From an uncultured Aquimarina sp. (GTDB lineage: Bacteria; Bacteroidota; Bacteroidia; Flavobacteriales; Flavobacteriaceae), in NCBI GenBank assembly GCA_937958735.1, contig CALGNG010000215.1:1-15954 (forward strand): 15,954 nt of DNA. Direction: 5' to 3'. The notes beneath the pieces are model-generated. The model was not told the DNA's origin. It ran no database searches and worked only from the letters and a program-made list of their open reading frames with translations. The position numbers were made by a program, and so were the translations under genes. Shown here one piece after another: positions 6,345 through 15,264 of this stretch (its first letter is position 1; every line of letters begins with the position of its first letter).

Positions 6345-9300
6345 TTAATTTCCGAAATTATACCTTAAAGTAAACCCAGATCTAATATTGGTCTGCGGAA
6401 ATGCTGTGGATACGGCAAATTCTGAAAACGTATGATCGTAAAAGAATAACGCTGTTAAATTTTTACTTAACGCATAATCCGACGTAAATCGAAGACTATA
6501 AATACTTTGCCCAGAGGTAACTTGACTGTTATCTATTTCTAGGTTTCTAATAATTGTCTCGTTTTTACGTAAAGACAAATCTAACTTAAGATTTAAGTCA
6601 CTTTTTACAATTCTTCTCCTACCATCTCCTCCAAAACGGGTTGCAAAAGTAATATCTTTAACTCGATACCCTAAACCAACCACATACTCTTGTCCTTGCA
6701 CCTCTGTAAGTAAATTATTATCGAAACTAAACGAAAGCGCCCTATCTCTTCTTATTTCTGTAGAGACCTTAAGAGATCCCTTTGTTTCCAAATCTACCTT
6801 TATTAATGGACTAAATTGCTCCGTTAAACTAATATTACCAAATAAATTTTCGTTTAAAAAATTATCACTAGCATCTCGCTTGGATGGGGCATTCCGATCA
6901 AATTCTAAATTAGATTGATATTGATTAATAGTATAATTAGACTGGTAAGCATGGTTTAAAGAAAAACGCTTGAAACGTTTTTTAAACCACTTATTTTTAA
7001 TTAATCCTGTATAACGAATATTCCAGTTTGGAAGTGGGATATCTCTAAAAGCTCCTGTACTTATTTTTTCTGCTTTCTTACCAGAATAAGCCGCCAAAAA
7101 TGCAGGTAATAATACCGCTTGGTTATTAGGACCTAATCCTACTGGAAAAACTCCGTCTTCGCCTCTTGGAGTATCTCCTCCTCCTGCTAAACGGTTTGCT
7201 ATAATTAATCTATTATTTTTAAATTCTTCGAAAGCCTTAGATCCATCTTCTCCACTAGACTGGAACGCTGTTTTAATTAACAAAGAAGATATCGAGAAGT
7301 TTCCAAAAGTATTTGGGGTTAGGGATACAAACTGAGTTCTATCCTCTATCCTAAAGTTCTCTGAATAGGTTTCGGATTTAGCCCGGTTAGCCGTAACGTC
7401 TATTTTTAAACCTTTTAGTAGATCTATAGTTCCTCTAAAATCTAAACGATCCGATACCCTATTTTGGTATTGCCCATTAAATTCTTGAAAATTAGTTAAA
7501 AGTCCCCTTCTTGCCGCATCGGCTCTTACATCGCTTTGACTACCCAAAGTAAACCCTGGAGAAGGCTGTAATGTCCCAAAAAAACCAATATCGTTAGTGT
7601 AACCAGGTAATACCGTACCCGAATCTTGTTGGTAGTTAATACTTACCCTTTTTAATGCTGTTACCACTCCTACAAAGGTATTATAAGCCTTTATAGATGG
7701 TTTTAACTTTTTATTATTTGTCTTTTTCTTTCTATCGGCTATAGTTCTAGGGGCTATTTTAGGCCCTTCTGGCTTCTCTAATTCTTTTACTTTCTTCTTC
7801 TTAGATTTTTTACGCGTATTAGATTTCCTCTTCACAAAACCTACTCCTTTATAAAACTTATCCAAATCAAAAGTACTGTTTAACTGGTGTACACTAGAGT
7901 TTTGAATGGTATTTCCTAAATCTTGTAAATTCCCATCATCGTCTGGAATATCCCTAAAAATTTCACTTCCTTTTTGCCACTGAAAATTACCCGAATAGGA
8001 GTATGCCGACTGGATAAAACCTAATCCAGGAAACTTACTAAACGGCAATTCGTAATTAGCCTGTATACTTTGGTTTAATTGATTAGGGATTCCATCGTCT
8101 GTTAAACCATCCCAAATAGTATTACTACGATCTACATTATCATTATCATCTATAAAATTACGCACAATCCTATTCGAATTTGCATTAATATTTAAGTTGA
8201 ATGATTTTGTTAAATTAAAGGCTACAGCATATTGCCAGTCAAACAAATAATTACGTTGCTGTAATGACTCTGGAGCAATGTTACTAGCCCCCAAGGTAAC
8301 ATCTCTATATTCTTGCTCGTTAAAAGACCTATTTATACCCGATGTAAAACTAATACTTGTTGGTATTGGATTTATATTAAAATCTCTAATAAATGTAAGA
8401 TGCTTACTCTTTAAAAAAGACACATTTTTTAAAGGACTCAACTCTAAAGGAGTTAACGAATAGTTATACGTTCCATTAAGGTTAAAGGTTTGGTCTACCG
8501 ATTTTTCAATTTCGAAATCCCTGTGGTCTGTTTGGTTGTAGGTACTAGAAAAACTAAAGTTTTCCACATCGTAAATCGCTGGTTTTTTAGTCCCAACACG
8601 CTCTTTACGTAATCCAATAACACTTACACTTTGCCTTTTTGTATAATCTGTAGATTGCTCCTCTCTCTGATCTCTTTCCGCTCTATCTACTGTAGCATCC
8701 AAAACATCTTCTAAAATTAAATCTTGATCCAACGGGTCGTACTGCGGAGTAATTAACTCTTCTCCCCTACTATAGGTAACAGGAACTTTTATACCCCATT
8801 TTTTTGGCAATAATTGCCCTAAATTTAAACTGGTTGTAAAATCGTACTGCGCTAAATCTTCTTGACTACGCTCGTTAGGCCCTTGCTCTATTCCTCCAAA
8901 ACCAATAGTACTTCTTCTTCCTGTAACCGTAAAATTGGCAAAGTCCGCAATATTAGCATCTACATTAGCTGTAGCAGCCCATCCTCCTTGGTTTTTAAGA
9001 CCACTTAAGCGCAATTCGTTAAACCAAACCGTTCCCGACGCTCTTGTATCCTTATCATTTTTAACCCCCAACATTAACACTCGTACATTTCCAAAACTAG
9101 GATTTCCTTTTATACCAATTTTTAATTCATTTTCGTCAAAGAAATTTAATACTTGACTATCAAAATCCGGATTACCCCTCACTAAATTTTTTACTCTTTG
9201 TAAAGCATCTAAAGGAATCTTTAACCTATTTGCTACAGGCCAAACCAAATCTGGATTTCCAGATGTTATACTTGGGTCGGATAATTCTAGTGGTAACTCT

Positions 9301-12300
9301 ATTTGATAAAAGTTATCCGTAAAATCACTTCCTAATCTTACAATTGCAGTAAGTTGTTCATTCTGCAAAGTATTATCGGTAGTACGCTCTGCATGTAAAA
9401 ACATTTCTATATTTTCATATTGACGCATATCAATATTAAAATTTCTAGAAACAGCACGGGCATCATTTGGAGGTAAATTTTCAACGGTTAAAGCCAAAGA
9501 ACGCTCGTCTTGAGGTATAATAACATTATTGTTATTTAACTGTTCTCTTTCTATACCTGGAGGCACTACATAGCCAGGGTTTTCCTCGATACTTACCGAC
9601 GATGATGTAAAATTAAGCGGAGTAAATTGATTAATCCCCTCTGTATTAACCCCCTCCCTAGGTAGTGTTAAATAATTACGATAGTTACCACGTACTAGAT
9701 CCAGCGTACCAAAACGCAATAATGTTTCTTCCGAGAAACCAGTAAGATACATACGCATAAAACGTGCCGAACGCAAATCTACCGAACTACCTATGGATGT
9801 ACGTACTTTATCTGCATCAGAAAACCCTGGTCTACTAATATCCTCGTCGGATAATGGGATTCTAAACTGAATCCATTGAGATCTAATTGCTGAACCATCT
9901 AAAGCTTCTCCCGTAAAATCTTGCACCTCCGAAACCAATTGGTTGGTCTCTGGTGTTAATGTATTTGGGTTAATATCTACCGTATATTCAAAATATTGAT
10001 TGATCCTATTTGTTGTATTATCGCGGTTTACATCCTCTACTGTTGGATGCCCTGTCCTTCCTCTATTTGTCTCGGAAACATCTGTTGGAGAATCCCCATC
10101 GGTACCATTATATCTTCTGTATCGATCTTCTATATTAGGCCCTGGAGCTTGTAAAAAATATTCATAATCATCGTTAGACGGATCTTCTTCTCCTGCAAAA
10201 GCAGAGAAAAAAGTTCTTTCATCGTCATTTTTTAGACCATCAAAACCTGCATCTTGTTGCGCTCTTGCCGCCCCATCGGTGTCAAAAGCATACACTAAAG
10301 ATTGATTTCTTGGCACTCTTGCATATCCTGTATCTTGTGTACCCTCTATACTACCTGCCTGATCTGGCAATCCATTCTCGTATTGCTTACGACCATCCTC
10401 CAATACATCTTCACTTATATTACCTATATTAAATCTAATTTGCCCTATATTAGAATTCTCTGTATATCCTGCAGAATCAATGTTTGTATAGGGATTTAAA
10501 ATCCAAAACTCTATAAACTCTATATTAGATTGCTCAAAGTTTGTATTGGTTAACTGTCGTGTTATCCCTCCAAAATTCTCCCTCGCATCTCCTAATGTAG
10601 TACTGTAATTATAGGAACCACGCTCGTCTGGGCGGTAATGTAAATCCAAAACTCGTAGGTCCGAAGTGGTATTTTGAGGAATTTGACGACGCGGAAAAAT
10701 CTCTCTAGAAAAAATACGTCTTGTTTGCGGTCTAGACAAATCTGATTCCGAAACCCCACTTGGTCTTTGTCTGCTATAAAATATTGGATCTACTCTGTAC
10801 CAAGATAGCGCTGCCCTCTTAAATCCTGTAGCCCTAAACCCACGTGGATCTAATGGATCTGGATCTGTAATTACATTATCATCAAACCCTACTGGCACAC
10901 TAGATAGCTCCCAGTCTAAAGGCGAACTAATATCTATACGTGTTTGAGCCCCTTCAAAGTCGTCTATATAAGAGGTTACTTCTCCCTCAAAATCTGCTGC
11001 ACTTGGTGCATTAGCAAATAGGTATGCAAACTCTCCTCTAACCGATAAATTAGAAGGCGCCTCGGTATCTATATTAGGTAATTTATTAGCTAACCTTGTA
11101 AGAAAAGGGACTTCTGTAGCGTAATTGGCATTAAACCCTAAAATAGTATTATTAATAGGCTCAAAGTCTAAATTAGCCTTCTGCGTTAATGGGCGTTCTT
11201 TTAAATTTAAAAAAGTAGCCCCTATTACTAAATCTTCAGAAAATTTATGTTCTACATTAACCCCTGTATATCGTTTGGTTTGCTGTCCAAAAACGGCATT
11301 ATTCTCTGTAGAAATATCGATAGGGGTATTGGACGCCAATAATGCTGGGTCTAAAATTTCTACGCGTCCTAATTGGTAGTTTACAGAGTAATCTATTCCT
11401 TCTTGCAATACTCTACCACCAGCAGAAACGGTTACGGAACCTCTAGGCACATTAAATGCTCCTATAGAAATACCATTTTGTCCAGAAGTTTTATACTTTC
11501 CTTTTAACTGGAACTTATTTTTATCTGCCTGTTCTTGTTCTGCCCGTGTTTTGGTTTCCGTATACAGTTTATCAAATACAAATTCTTGCTGGGCCGCATT
11601 CCATGTATTTCTTTGATCTGGATCGTATGCTGTTGCTCCATTATCGCCTAATCTATTAAATAGGTGTTCTCCGAAGGGCTCTACATTTGTAAAAATTATT
11701 CGCCCATTTTCTGTATCTACGGTTAATCCTGGGAAGAAATCAAAAAAACCATCCCCTCCATTTACAGGATCGTTATTCACATTTAATCTATCAAAATTAA
11801 ACAGTTGCAACAATGTATTGGGATTACTTTGATCTATTGGCCTGTTTTCTGCATCGATTAAAGGAAGAAAATTATCCCCAGATCTAATAAAGTTTGCTGG
11901 AGATGGATCGGTATAAAAGATATTCATCCTAAAATCGTCTTGTTCCAACCTAAAAACCCCTAAACTATAGATATTTTTCATCATTAAATCCCATATTGGT
12001 TCTTCTACGGCTGTTATAGAACTCTTTAAGGTTTTTACTATTAAGTTTTGGGTTGGAGAGGCCTCTATATCTTCTGTTTGTGTATTGGCGACTCCATCGT
12101 TTGCAAATTCCCCTACTTGGAATACCTGCCCGTTTTTGGTATACTGGTAGGCGACGGCTAAAACTTCGTCGTTATTTAAACGTTGGTTTAGGGATATATA
12201 TCCTAATTGGGGATTTAATGTATATTGGTTATCCGATAATAGCCGTGCATTTTCTAAAACCGAGTAGTCTATACCTTCTGTAATTTCTGTAGATCCAGGT

Positions 12301-13589
12301 GCACTGTTTACAAAGTTTCTAAATCCACTTTCTACTAAAGCTATATCTCTAATTTCGTTAGTAAGTCCTCCGCTTCCACCACCAATTAAAGCTGGATCAA
12401 ATCGGTTATTTTCATTTTGAGGTAATTCGGAACTGTTTCTTACAAAAGGAGCTCCTGGCACTGTAGAGGGATCTCCTCTTTCATCGAAAAAAAGACCTAT
12501 ATTTTCTTGTTCCGATTCTCCTAAATCTTGAAGTGCTACTAAGTTACGTGCATTGGTTAACCCATTGGCATTATTAGTCCTATTAGTTATCCACACCTGG
12601 ACTCTAGTAATTTGCACATTGGAGTTAATAAATGGATATCTTTCTAAAGATTCATCATAAGTATCTCTAAAGTAATGAGACAAAAAGTAGTGTCTATTCT
12701 CGTCATAATCTAACGAAAAAAGTTCGTAATCTTCTATGGTACCAGAACCTTGAACAGTAACCCTTCTTGTATCGGAACGCTGCTCGGAAAACACCCCTGT
12801 AATGGTTGTTTTTCCAAATTGGAATTGTGCTTTTACCCCAAATAAGCTTTGAGATCCTTGTATTAAAGAACTATTTAATGGAAAACTTACATTACCTACT
12901 TCTATGGCTCTAACAATAGCATCTTCCGTAGGATTGTATTGTAATTTTAATTGGTTCTGAAAGTCAAAAGTAGATTCGGTATCAAAATTGGCTAATACCG
13001 ATAATCTTGTTCCTATATTACCTTGAAGGCTTAAACTAATACGCTGGTCAAAATCGAAGGTGAAGTTACTTTGATTTTGAGGAGAAAAGGAAGGGTTATC
13101 TTGCTTATTAAACAGCAGTCCTAAATCTACCTCTACAGAACCTTGCGGGTTAATTTCAATTTCTTTACTACCAAAAACAGTTTCAAAAAAACTAGAATTT
13201 ACATAAAAAATAGGCAATAATTTTTTTCTTTTCTCCTCTGCATCGGCACCTTTACCATTTAAAGCATTTTCTTTCTCTTTAAAGTAATCTCGCATCTGCT
13301 CTTTCTGCACCAAGGCCTCAAACTCTGCTGGAGATAAGTATAAAGGATAACGAATACTGTATCCATCTATAGATTCCGAATATTTATATTTATTAGATTG
13401 TGGATCGTACTCGTATTTACTCTCAATACTATTAGGATCTGGTAATTTTAATTTATTAAATGAAAATGTAGTGCTTGTGGAATCTCGCTTTTTCTCATTT
13501 TCCTGACCAAAAAGGGCACTATTCAAAAACACAAAAAGTGTTATAAAAGTAATAGTGACTGTACGGTGTAACCTATTATTTATTAGCAA
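6345..13589 (-). CDS. sprA: SprA (Sov), type IX secretion outer-membrane translocon / gliding motility protein
   Basis: At about 2414 residues this matches SprA of gliding Flavobacteriaceae (about 2400). It begins with a signal peptide (hydrophobic about 10-27, cleavage near 25-28), followed by the SprA N-terminal pattern with YKYSESIDGYSIRYPLYLSP at about 67-86 and MRDYFKEKE soon after. Very long beta-rich, Asn/Asp-rich stretches follow, and the end TLRYNFGN has aromatic residues typical of an outer-membrane beta-barrel terminus. In the known system SprA forms the giant barrel through which T9SS cargo crosses the outer membrane. The start is unusual: no ATG fits, and TTG at 13587-13589 lies 4 bases after the ruvA stop; an in-frame stop occurs about 30 bases further up, limiting alternatives. 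A lysine-rich segment lies at about 1919-1966. The gene is intact with no frameshift. Confidence 0.95.
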   Translation of the reverse strand: MLINNRLHRTVTITFITLFVFLNSALFGQENEKKRDSTSTTFSFNKLKLPDPNSIESKYEYDPQSNKYKYSESIDGYSIRYPLYLSPAEFEALVQKEQMRDYFKEKENALNGKGADAEEKRKKLLPIFYVNSSFFETVFGSKEIEINPQGSVEVDLGLLFNKQDNPSFSPQNQSNFTFDFDQRISLSLQGNIGTRLSVLANFDTESTFDFQNQLKLQYNPTEDAIVRAIEVGNVSFPLNSSLIQGSQSLFGVKAQFQFGKTTITGVFSEQRSDTRRVTVQGSGTIEDYELFSLDYDENRHYFLSHYFRDTYDESLERYPFINSNVQITRVQVWITNRTNNANGLTNARNLVALQDLGESEQENIGLFFDERGDPSTVPGAPFVRNSSELPQNENNRFDPALIGGGSGGLTNEIRDIALVESGFRNFVNSAPGSTEITEGIDYSVLENARLLSDNQYTLNPQLGYISLNQRLNNDEVLAVAYQYTKNGQVFQVGEFANDGVANTQTEDIEASPTQNLIVKTLKSSITAVEEPIWDLMMKNIYSLGVFRLEQDDFRMNIFYTDPSPANFIRSGDNFLPLIDAENRPIDQSNPNTLLQLFNFDRLNVNNDPVNGGDGFFDFFPGLTVDTENGRIIFTNVEPFGEHLFNRLGDNGATAYDPDQRNTWNAAQQEFVFDKLYTETKTRAEQEQADKNKFQLKGKYKTSGQNGISIGAFNVPRGSVTVSAGGRVLQEGIDYSVNYQLGRVEILDPALLASNTPIDISTENNAVFGQQTKRYTGVNVEHKFSEDLVIGATFLNLKERPLTQKANLDFEPINNTILGFNANYATEVPFLTRLANKLPNIDTEAPSNLSVRGEFAYLFANAPSAADFEGEVTSYIDDFEGAQTRIDISSPLDWELSSVPVGFDDNVITDPDPLDPRGFRATGFKRAALSWYRVDPIFYSRQRPSGVSESDLSRPQTRRIFSREIFPRRQIPQNTTSDLRVLDLHYRPDERGSYNYSTTLGDARENFGGITRQLTNTNFEQSNIEFIEFWILNPYTNIDSAGYTENSNIGQIRFNIGNISEDVLEDGRKQYENGLPDQAGSIEGTQDTGYARVPRNQSLVYAFDTDGAARAQQDAGFDGLKNDDERTFFSAFAGEEDPSNDDYEYFLQAPGPNIEDRYRRYNGTDGDSPTDVSETNRGRTGHPTVEDVNRDNTTNRINQYFEYTVDINPNTLTPETNQLVSEVQDFTGEALDGSAIRSQWIQFRIPLSDEDISRPGFSDADKVRTSIGSSVDLRSARFMRMYLTGFSEETLLRFGTLDLVRGNYRNYLTLPREGVNTEGINQFTPLNFTSSSVSIEENPGYVVPPGIEREQLNNNNVIIPQDERSLALTVENLPPNDARAVSRNFNIDMRQYENIEMFLHAERTTDNTLQNEQLTAIVRLGSDFTDNFYQIELPLELSDPSITSGNPDLVWPVANRLKIPLDALQRVKNLVRGNPDFDSQVLNFFDENELKIGIKGNPSFGNVRVLMLGVKNDKDTRASGTVWFNELRLSGLKNQGGWAATANVDANIADFANFTVTGRRSTIGFGGIEQGPNERSQEDLAQYDFTTSLNLGQLLPKKWGIKVPVTYSRGEELITPQYDPLDQDLILEDVLDATVDRAERDQREEQSTDYTKRQSVSVIGLRKERVGTKKPAIYDVENFSFSSTYNQTDHRDFEIEKSVDQTFNLNGTYNYSLTPLELSPLKNVSFLKSKHLTFIRDFNINPIPTSISFTSGINRSFNEQEYRDVTLGASNIAPESLQQRNYLFDWQYAVAFNLTKSFNLNINANSNRIVRNFIDDNDNVDRSNTIWDGLTDDGIPNQLNQSIQANYELPFSKFPGLGFIQSAYSYSGNFQWQKGSEIFRDIPDDDGNLQDLGNTIQNSSVHQLNSTFDLDKFYKGVGFVKRKSNTRKKSKKKKVKELEKPEGPKIAPRTIADRKKKTNNKKLKPSIKAYNTFVGVVTALKRVSINYQQDSGTVLPGYTNDIGFFGTLQPSPGFTLGSQSDVRADAARRGLLTNFQEFNGQYQNRVSDRLDFRGTIDLLKGLKIDVTANRAKSETYSENFRIEDRTQFVSLTPNTFGNFSISSLLIKTAFQSSGEDGSKAFEEFKNNRLIIANRLAGGGDTPRGEDGVFPVGLGPNNQAVLLPAFLAAYSGKKAEKISTGAFRDIPLPNWNIRYTGLIKNKWFKKRFKRFSLNHAYQSNYTINQYQSNLEFDRNAPSKRDASDNFLNENLFGNISLTEQFSPLIKVDLETKGSLKVSTEIRRDRALSFSFDNNLLTEVQGQEYVVGLGYRVKDITFATRFGGDGRRRIVKSDLNLKLDLSLRKNETIIRNLEIDNSQVTSGQSIYSLRFTSDYALSKNLTALFFYDHTFSEFAVSTAFPQTNIRSGFTLRYNFGN

Positions 13590-13593
13590 AAGA

Positions 13594-14175
13594 TTATAGT
13601 TTTTTAAGAGCTGACTTTATAATATTTTCTACACTTAGCGAAGGATCATTTTTAACCAAAACATCCACCACTTTTTGTGCGATTTTTCTATTAAATCCAA
13701 GAGTTTCTAAAGCTGATAACGCTTCATCTTTATGGGTATTGCCCGAAATCGCAGATATTTCATTCACATCACCTAATTTTAAGACTTTATCTTTTAAATC
13801 CAAAATTACCCGTTGTGCGGTTTTAGCTCCAATGCCTTTTACCGATTGTATACTGGCTACATCTGCATGCGCAATAGCGTCTTTAATTTGGGAAGGTGCT
13901 AAAGAGGATAACATAGTACGCGCTATATTTGCACCAATTCCCGAAACAGAAATTAACAATCTAAAGATGTCTCGTTCGGATTTTTCTTTAAACCCAAAAA
14001 GGGTATGCGAATCTTCTTTTACTTGTAAATGGGTGTACAATTGCAATAATTCTTCTTCTCCTATCTGCGAATACGTGTTCAAAGAAATATTCAAAAAATA
14101 CCCTACTCCACTACATTCTATAACAACATCGGTCGGATTCTTCTCTATTAATCTTCCTTTTATATGTGTAATCAT
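13594..14175 (-). CDS. ruvA: Holliday junction branch migration complex subunit RuvA
   Basis: The 193-residue protein has all three RuvA domains. Domain I (about 1-64) is the OB-fold and starts MITHIKGRLIEKNPTDVVIE. Domain II has two helix-hairpin-helix motifs, VSGIGANIA at 77-85 and VKGIGAKTAQRV at 112-123. After a flexible linker (about 134-147) comes domain III, DEALSALETLGF at 150-161, which binds RuvB. RuvA tetramers hold the four-way junction while RuvB drives branch migration. The length is normal. No ruvB or ruvC is in the window. The gene starts in a 98-base spacer after the prenyltransferase gene and ends 4 bases before sprA, so a DNA-repair gene appears to lead the sprA transcript; there is no functional link that I can infer beyond shared transcription. 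Confidence 0.97.
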   Translation of the reverse strand: MITHIKGRLIEKNPTDVVIECSGVGYFLNISLNTYSQIGEEELLQLYTHLQVKEDSHTLFGFKEKSERDIFRLLISVSGIGANIARTMLSSLAPSQIKDAIAHADVASIQSVKGIGAKTAQRVILDLKDKVLKLGDVNEISAISGNTHKDEALSALETLGFNRKIAQKVVDVLVKNDPSLSVENIIKSALKKL

Positions 14176-14196
14176 TTACAATTCTAAATTTAATCC

Positions 14197-14204
14197 CAAA
14201 AATA
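14197..14204 (-). promoter_or_regulatory. Possible -7 promoter element before ruvA
   Basis: TATTTTTG on the minus strand matches TAnnTTTG and ends 21 bases before the ruvA start. No TTG occurs at the expected -33 distance. Position is suitable, but in such AT-rich DNA a single box is weak evidence. Confidence 0.25.
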
Positions 14205-14273
14205 TAAAAATAAACGTAACGGACTGTATTTATTATTAACAGCCACGGGCTAATATATACGTTATTACTATTT

Positions 14274-15173
14274 TTAGGAAGCCAATACTTTTGGATCTAT
14301 AAGCACTATGCTTAATACTCCCGCAACAATTAAAAACTTTAATATATTATGTAGCAACAAGTAATCCTTTTTATTTTTAGATTTTACTACTAACCATAAA
14401 AAAAACAGTAACACTAAAACACTAAACATAAAATAATAATCCATATGCCCTAAAGAGAAGAAAAGAATAAGTAGCCATACCACAAACAAAGTAACCAATA
14501 CCAAAAAAGTTAATGTGTGTTTTGTTTTTTGCTCTCCAAATACAATAGGCATAGTCCTGTATCCTGCTGCTATATCTCCAGAAATATTTTCTAGGTCTTT
14601 AACTATTTCTCTTATTAAAATTAGTAGTGTTAAAAAATGAGCGTGTCCAAAAATTACCCAATCGTAATTTTTATAATACATAAAAATGGCAAAAAATGGA
14701 AATATGGCTAATAGTGTAGCCACTATATTGCCTACAATAACCAATCGTTTAAGCTTATGAGAATACAACCAAATACCAAAAATATAAAACGAAAAAAACA
14801 ACACGGCGTTAAAAGAGTTGTAACTCGCAACAATTACCGCTAGAAAATTTAGGATAAAATAAATACTTAATTTAGTTCGCTGGCTTACCAACTTATCTAA
14901 TTTTGTTTTCTGGGGACGATTAATTAAATCTTTTTCCCGATCGTAAAAACTATTTATAATATAACCCGAGGCAATTACTAGTGCTGTGGAAATAATTAAT
15001 GTTAGCAAACGCAACTCTGTTACTACTGTAATAAAAGAGGCTTCTTCGGAAAGAATAAAAATACTTGTTAAGTATTGGGCTACAATAATTACTAATAAGT
15101 TATAACCTCTAACAATAGAGAGTAGCCCTACTAGTTTTCGGAAAAACCATTCTATTTTTCTTTTTACAGGCAT
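14274..15173 (-). CDS. UbiA-family prenyltransferase, probably geranylgeranylglycerol-phosphate geranylgeranyltransferase-like
   Basis: The 299-residue polytopic protein (about eight or nine helices) carries the first UbiA motif NSFYDREKDLINRPQKTKL at 74-92, where N74, D78 and D82 form the NxxxDxxxD magnesium-diphosphate site. The second acidic region, REIVKDLENISGD at 188-200, has E189, D193 and D200. Superfamily membership is therefore firm. The specific substrate is not shown by sequence; proteins of this type beside mevalonate genes in Flavobacteriia are usually named geranylgeranylglycerol-phosphate geranylgeranyltransferase by similarity to archaeal ether-lipid enzymes. It differs from the cyoE product in this window, lacking the RTxxRPLP and GGFFMLP heme O synthase signatures. 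It lies 91 bases after the mevalonate kinase-like gene, consistent with supply of prenyl diphosphate from that pathway. Other UbiA roles (quinone or chlorophyll-type prenylation) remain possible. Confidence 0.8.
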   Translation of the reverse strand: MPVKRKIEWFFRKLVGLLSIVRGYNLLVIIVAQYLTSIFILSEEASFITVVTELRLLTLIISTALVIASGYIINSFYDREKDLINRPQKTKLDKLVSQRTKLSIYFILNFLAVIVASYNSFNAVLFFSFYIFGIWLYSHKLKRLVIVGNIVATLLAIFPFFAIFMYYKNYDWVIFGHAHFLTLLILIREIVKDLENISGDIAAGYRTMPIVFGEQKTKHTLTFLVLVTLFVVWLLILFFSLGHMDYYFMFSVLVLLFFLWLVVKSKNKKDYLLLHNILKFLIVAGVLSIVLIDPKVLAS

Positions 15174-15264
15174 CTAAAAGATAATTATAAAAATAAACGA
15201 AAGTAATATACTAGCCCAACTAGTTTCTTAATACTTATCCTAATTTAAAATATAGCCTAAGGCG

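Noticed and set aside
8278..12283. Several plus-strand open frames of 61-84 codons inside sprA (for example 8278-8463, 8935-9156, 10302-10499, 11125-11379, 12053-12283)
   Set aside because: They are antisense to an intact 7.2-kb gene and of a length expected by chance; none shows domain-like sequence.
13739..14239. A 166-codon plus-strand open frame opposite ruvA
   Set aside because: It lies almost wholly antisense to a well-supported ruvA, has no recognisable family features, and its composition follows the opposite-strand coding pattern; it is a shadow.
14241..14251. AGCC-ACG-GGCT hairpin after the prenyltransferase gene as a terminator
   Set aside because: The stem is only four base pairs and no T tract follows on the minus strand, unlike the two clear terminators in this window.
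15198..15205. TACTTTCG on the minus strand as a -7 box for the prenyltransferase gene
   Set aside because: It has one mismatch to TAnnTTTG, and the nearest TTG is only 11 bases away instead of about 19-20.
15210..15224. ACTAG/CTAGT inverted repeat between the mevalonate kinase-like gene and the prenyltransferase gene
   Set aside because: The five-base-pair AT-rich stem does not extend and lacks a T run, so it is not a convincing terminator or operator.
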